Below, piece by piece: positions 3,905 through 5,009 of a stretch of DNA of 5,009 bases. The translations under genes and the position numbers were made by a program. This stretch comes from Dehalococcoidia bacterium. Lineage in GTDB: Bacteria > Chloroflexota > Dehalococcoidia > Lucifugimonadales > Lucifugimonadaceae. The notes below the pieces were generated by a model, which did no database searches, had not been told where the DNA came from, and saw only the letters and a program-made list of their open reading frames with translations. The stretch's first letter is position 1, and each line of letters opens with the position of its first letter. The stretch covers positions 1 through 5,009 of the forward strand of contig JANQEF010000217.1 of the NCBI GenBank assembly GCA_028278465.1, written 5' to 3'.

Positions 3905-5009
3905 CTATCCCCAGAGGTTCTGGATCAAGGCCAGCGCCTGCTCGTAGGTGATCAGTCCCTCTTCGTACATCTGCCAGATCTCGGCCTCGGTCATATTCGG
4001 GTCGGTCGTCGTGTCACCCGAAGACGAGTTGCTGCCACCGTTCCCGTTGCCATTGCCGTTGTTGCCAGTGCCATTTCCGTTGCCGGAGTTGCCGTTGGCG
4101 TTGCCGTTGTTGCCAGTGCTGCCCGGAGGAGGCGTCGGCGACGGCGTGGGCTCAGGCGTCGGTGACGGCGTAGGCTCAGGCGTTGGCGACGGCGTAGGCT
4201 CAGGCGTCGGTGACGGGTCCGTGGTCGTGCTGCCGTCGGCGCTGCCACCGTTTCCGTTGCCATTGCCGTTGTTGCCCTGGCCATTTCCGTTGCCGGAGTT
4301 GCCGTTAGCGTTGCCGTTGTTGCCGCTCGTCGTGTCGCCCTGGTCCGGCGTTACGGTCGGAGTCGGCTCCGGCGTGCTCGTCGGCTGGTTCGGCGACTGG
4401 GTCGGCTGCGGCTCAGGCGTCGGAGTCGGCTCAGGTGTGGCCGTCTGCGTGGGCTCCGGCGTGTACGTCGGCTGCGGCGTCGGAGTCGGCTGATCCGTGC
4501 TGCCGCCGTTGCCATTGGCGTTGTTGCCGCTCGCCGTGTCACCCTGGTCCGGCGTTGCGGTTGCAGTCGGCTCCGGCGCCACGGTCTGCGTTGGCTGAGT
4601 CGTGGCAGAACCGGCCGTGCCGTCGCTCTGCGACGCGTCGGCCTGAGGCGTTGCGGTCGGCGCCGGGGTCGGGGTCTTCCCGGGCCTGTCGTTGCTAGCG
4701 TGGTCAGGAGCGCCGGGTGTGGCCGCGTGGTCCGGCTTGCCGGTCGTGCCGGCGTGGTCCTGCCGCTGGTCCGGCGTGGGCTTCACATCGTCGCGGCCGT
4801 CGTTCGGCTTCGGCGTCGGAGTAGCAACCGGGCGAGGAGTCGGCTTTACATCAGGGGTGCTCGTGGCAACCGGCTTCGCGGTCGGCACAGGCGTCGGCGT
4901 GGCGGTCGGCCGCGGCTTCGGAGTGGCCGTGGGCTGCACGATGACTACAGGCGCAGGCGGCGCGGGAGTAGCGGTCGGCACAGGAGCCGGCGTGGGAGTC
5001 GGCATCGTC
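3905..5009 (-). CDS. Pro/Thr- and Gly/Asn-rich low-complexity surface-type protein, 5'-partial, with SHOCT-like C-terminal cap
   Basis: The frame is open to the window edge. The ATG at 5003-5005 is followed immediately by the repeat and has one open codon before it, so the real N-terminus (perhaps a signal peptide or folded domain) probably lies outside. Counting from that Met (366 residues), 1-68 is a TP/AP/KP-rich stalk and 70-110 a charged stretch with three DHA triplets nine residues apart. The remainder alternates PT/EP stalks with Gly/Asn blocks at about 159-168, 228-253 and 298-324. SPTPEPTP repeats fill 265-292. The final 30 residues (MTEAEIWQMYEEGLITYEQALALIQNLWG) are of normal complexity and look like two short helices. 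There are no cysteines and no C-terminal membrane helix or sortase motif. The likely form is an extended envelope or extracellular stalk (inference). The exact function is unknown. The opposite-strand frame is an artefact of codon periodicity. Confidence 0.8.
   Translation of the reverse strand, partial: TMPTPTPAPVPTATPAPPAPVVIVQPTATPKPRPTATPTPVPTAKPVATSTPDVKPTPRPVATPTPKPNDGRDDVKPTPDQRQDHAGTTGKPDHAATPGAPDHASNDRPGKTPTPAPTATPQADASQSDGTAGSATTQPTQTVAPEPTATATPDQGDTASGNNANGNGGSTDQPTPTPQPTYTPEPTQTATPEPTPTPEPQPTQSPNQPTSTPEPTPTVTPDQGDTTSGNNGNANGNSGNGNGQGNNGNGNGNGGSADGSTTTDPSPTPEPTPSPTPEPTPSPTPEPTPSPTPPPGSTGNNGNANGNSGNGNGTGNNGNGNGNGGSNSSSGDTTTDPNMTEAEIWQMYEEGLITYEQALALIQNLWG
4031..4324. repeat. Long direct repeat (84 bp, two copies, 210-bp period) in the Gly/Asn blocks
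   Basis: Bases 4031-4114 and 4241-4324 are alike at 79 of 84 positions by hand alignment. The 210-base offset is exactly 70 codons, so the duplication stays in frame. It encodes the block GNNGNANGNSGNGNG twice. This is a recent in-frame duplication within the gene and a site where recombination or mis-assembly could change copy number. Confidence 0.85.
4130..4217. repeat. 24-bp tandem repeat, about 3.7 units
   Basis: Units start at 4130, 4154, 4178 and 4202, with a form close to AGGCGTCGGYGACGGCGTRG plus GCTC and only a few substitutions between units. The last is cut short at 4217. Each unit encodes eight residues on the minus strand, giving the SPTPEPTP repeats. The period is a multiple of three, so unit gain or loss keeps the frame. 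Confidence 0.85.
4317..4578. repeat. Direct repeat (58 bp, two copies, 204-bp period)
   Basis: Bases 4317-4374 and 4521-4578 differ at about 5 of 58 positions. The 204-base offset is 68 codons. The repeat encodes the linker from PEPT to TPDQGDT(T/A)SGNN that joins each stalk to a Gly/Asn block, so a stalk-plus-block module was duplicated more than once, at different times. Confidence 0.75.
4698..4759. repeat. 27-bp-spaced GCGTGGTC words encoding three DHA triplets
   Basis: GCGTGGTC occurs at 4698-4705, 4725-4732 and 4752-4759, exactly 27 bases apart. On the minus strand each encodes the Asp-His-Ala triplet (residues 83-85, 92-94 and 101-103 counted from the first Met). It is the only histidine-bearing part of the visible protein. 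Confidence 0.65.

Noticed and set aside
4130..4217. 24-bp tandem units as a regulatory iteron array or origin
   Set aside because: The units are in frame with a coding sequence and translate to SPTPEPTP, which fully explains the periodicity.
3948..4493. + strand open frame rich in Val/Gly/Pro/Leu over the repeat region
   Set aside because: It is the mirror frame of the Pro/Thr repeats. The minus-strand frame is longer, runs past the window edge, and ends in a normal-complexity tail. There is no ribosome binding site for the + frame.

Overview
The window is GC-rich (about 60% or more by eye) bacterial chromosome with three well-supported genes, one repeat-built surface-type protein gene, and one long gene-free stretch packed with short palindromes. 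Taxonomy cannot be fixed from it. The CzcO-like flavoprotein, the Pro/Thr plus Gly/Asn low-complexity protein and the style of the intergenic palindromes would fit an environmental Chloroflexota (Dehalococcoidia-like) or a similar high-GC genome. That placement is inference only.

Layout: (1) 1-472, + strand: the C-terminal part of a flavin-dependent monooxygenase-like oxidoreductase that begins upstream of the window. (2) 473-1328: 856 bases without a credible gene. It holds a string of GC-rich hairpins, inverted and direct repeats that look like dispersed intergenic (REP-like) elements, plus a compact G-quadruplex motif just after the flavoprotein stop codon. (3) 1329-2147, + strand: a complete class I SAM-dependent methyltransferase with a perfect Shine-Dalgarno sequence. 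(4) 2148-2260: a short convergent intergenic region with a candidate terminator hairpin. (5) 2261-3841, - strand: a complete membrane-bound sensor histidine kinase with an extracytoplasmic sensor domain, a coiled-coil linker instead of an obvious HAMP domain, and intact catalytic motifs. (6) 3905-5009, - strand: the C-terminal part of a very low-complexity protein of Pro/Thr stalks alternating with Gly/Asn blocks, capped by a short amphipathic C-terminal segment. It lies 63 bases upstream of the kinase on the same strand.

The two + strand genes are separate transcription units, judging by the 856-base gap. The two - strand genes are close enough to be co-transcribed, which would couple a probable cell-surface stalk protein to an envelope-sensing kinase. 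No response regulator is visible, so the partner lies outside the window or elsewhere. No tRNA, rRNA, CRISPR array, transposase or phage gene was seen. The most interesting items are the modular repeat architecture of the surface-type protein with its SHOCT-like cap, its pairing with the kinase, and the palindrome cluster with the G-quadruplex motif.
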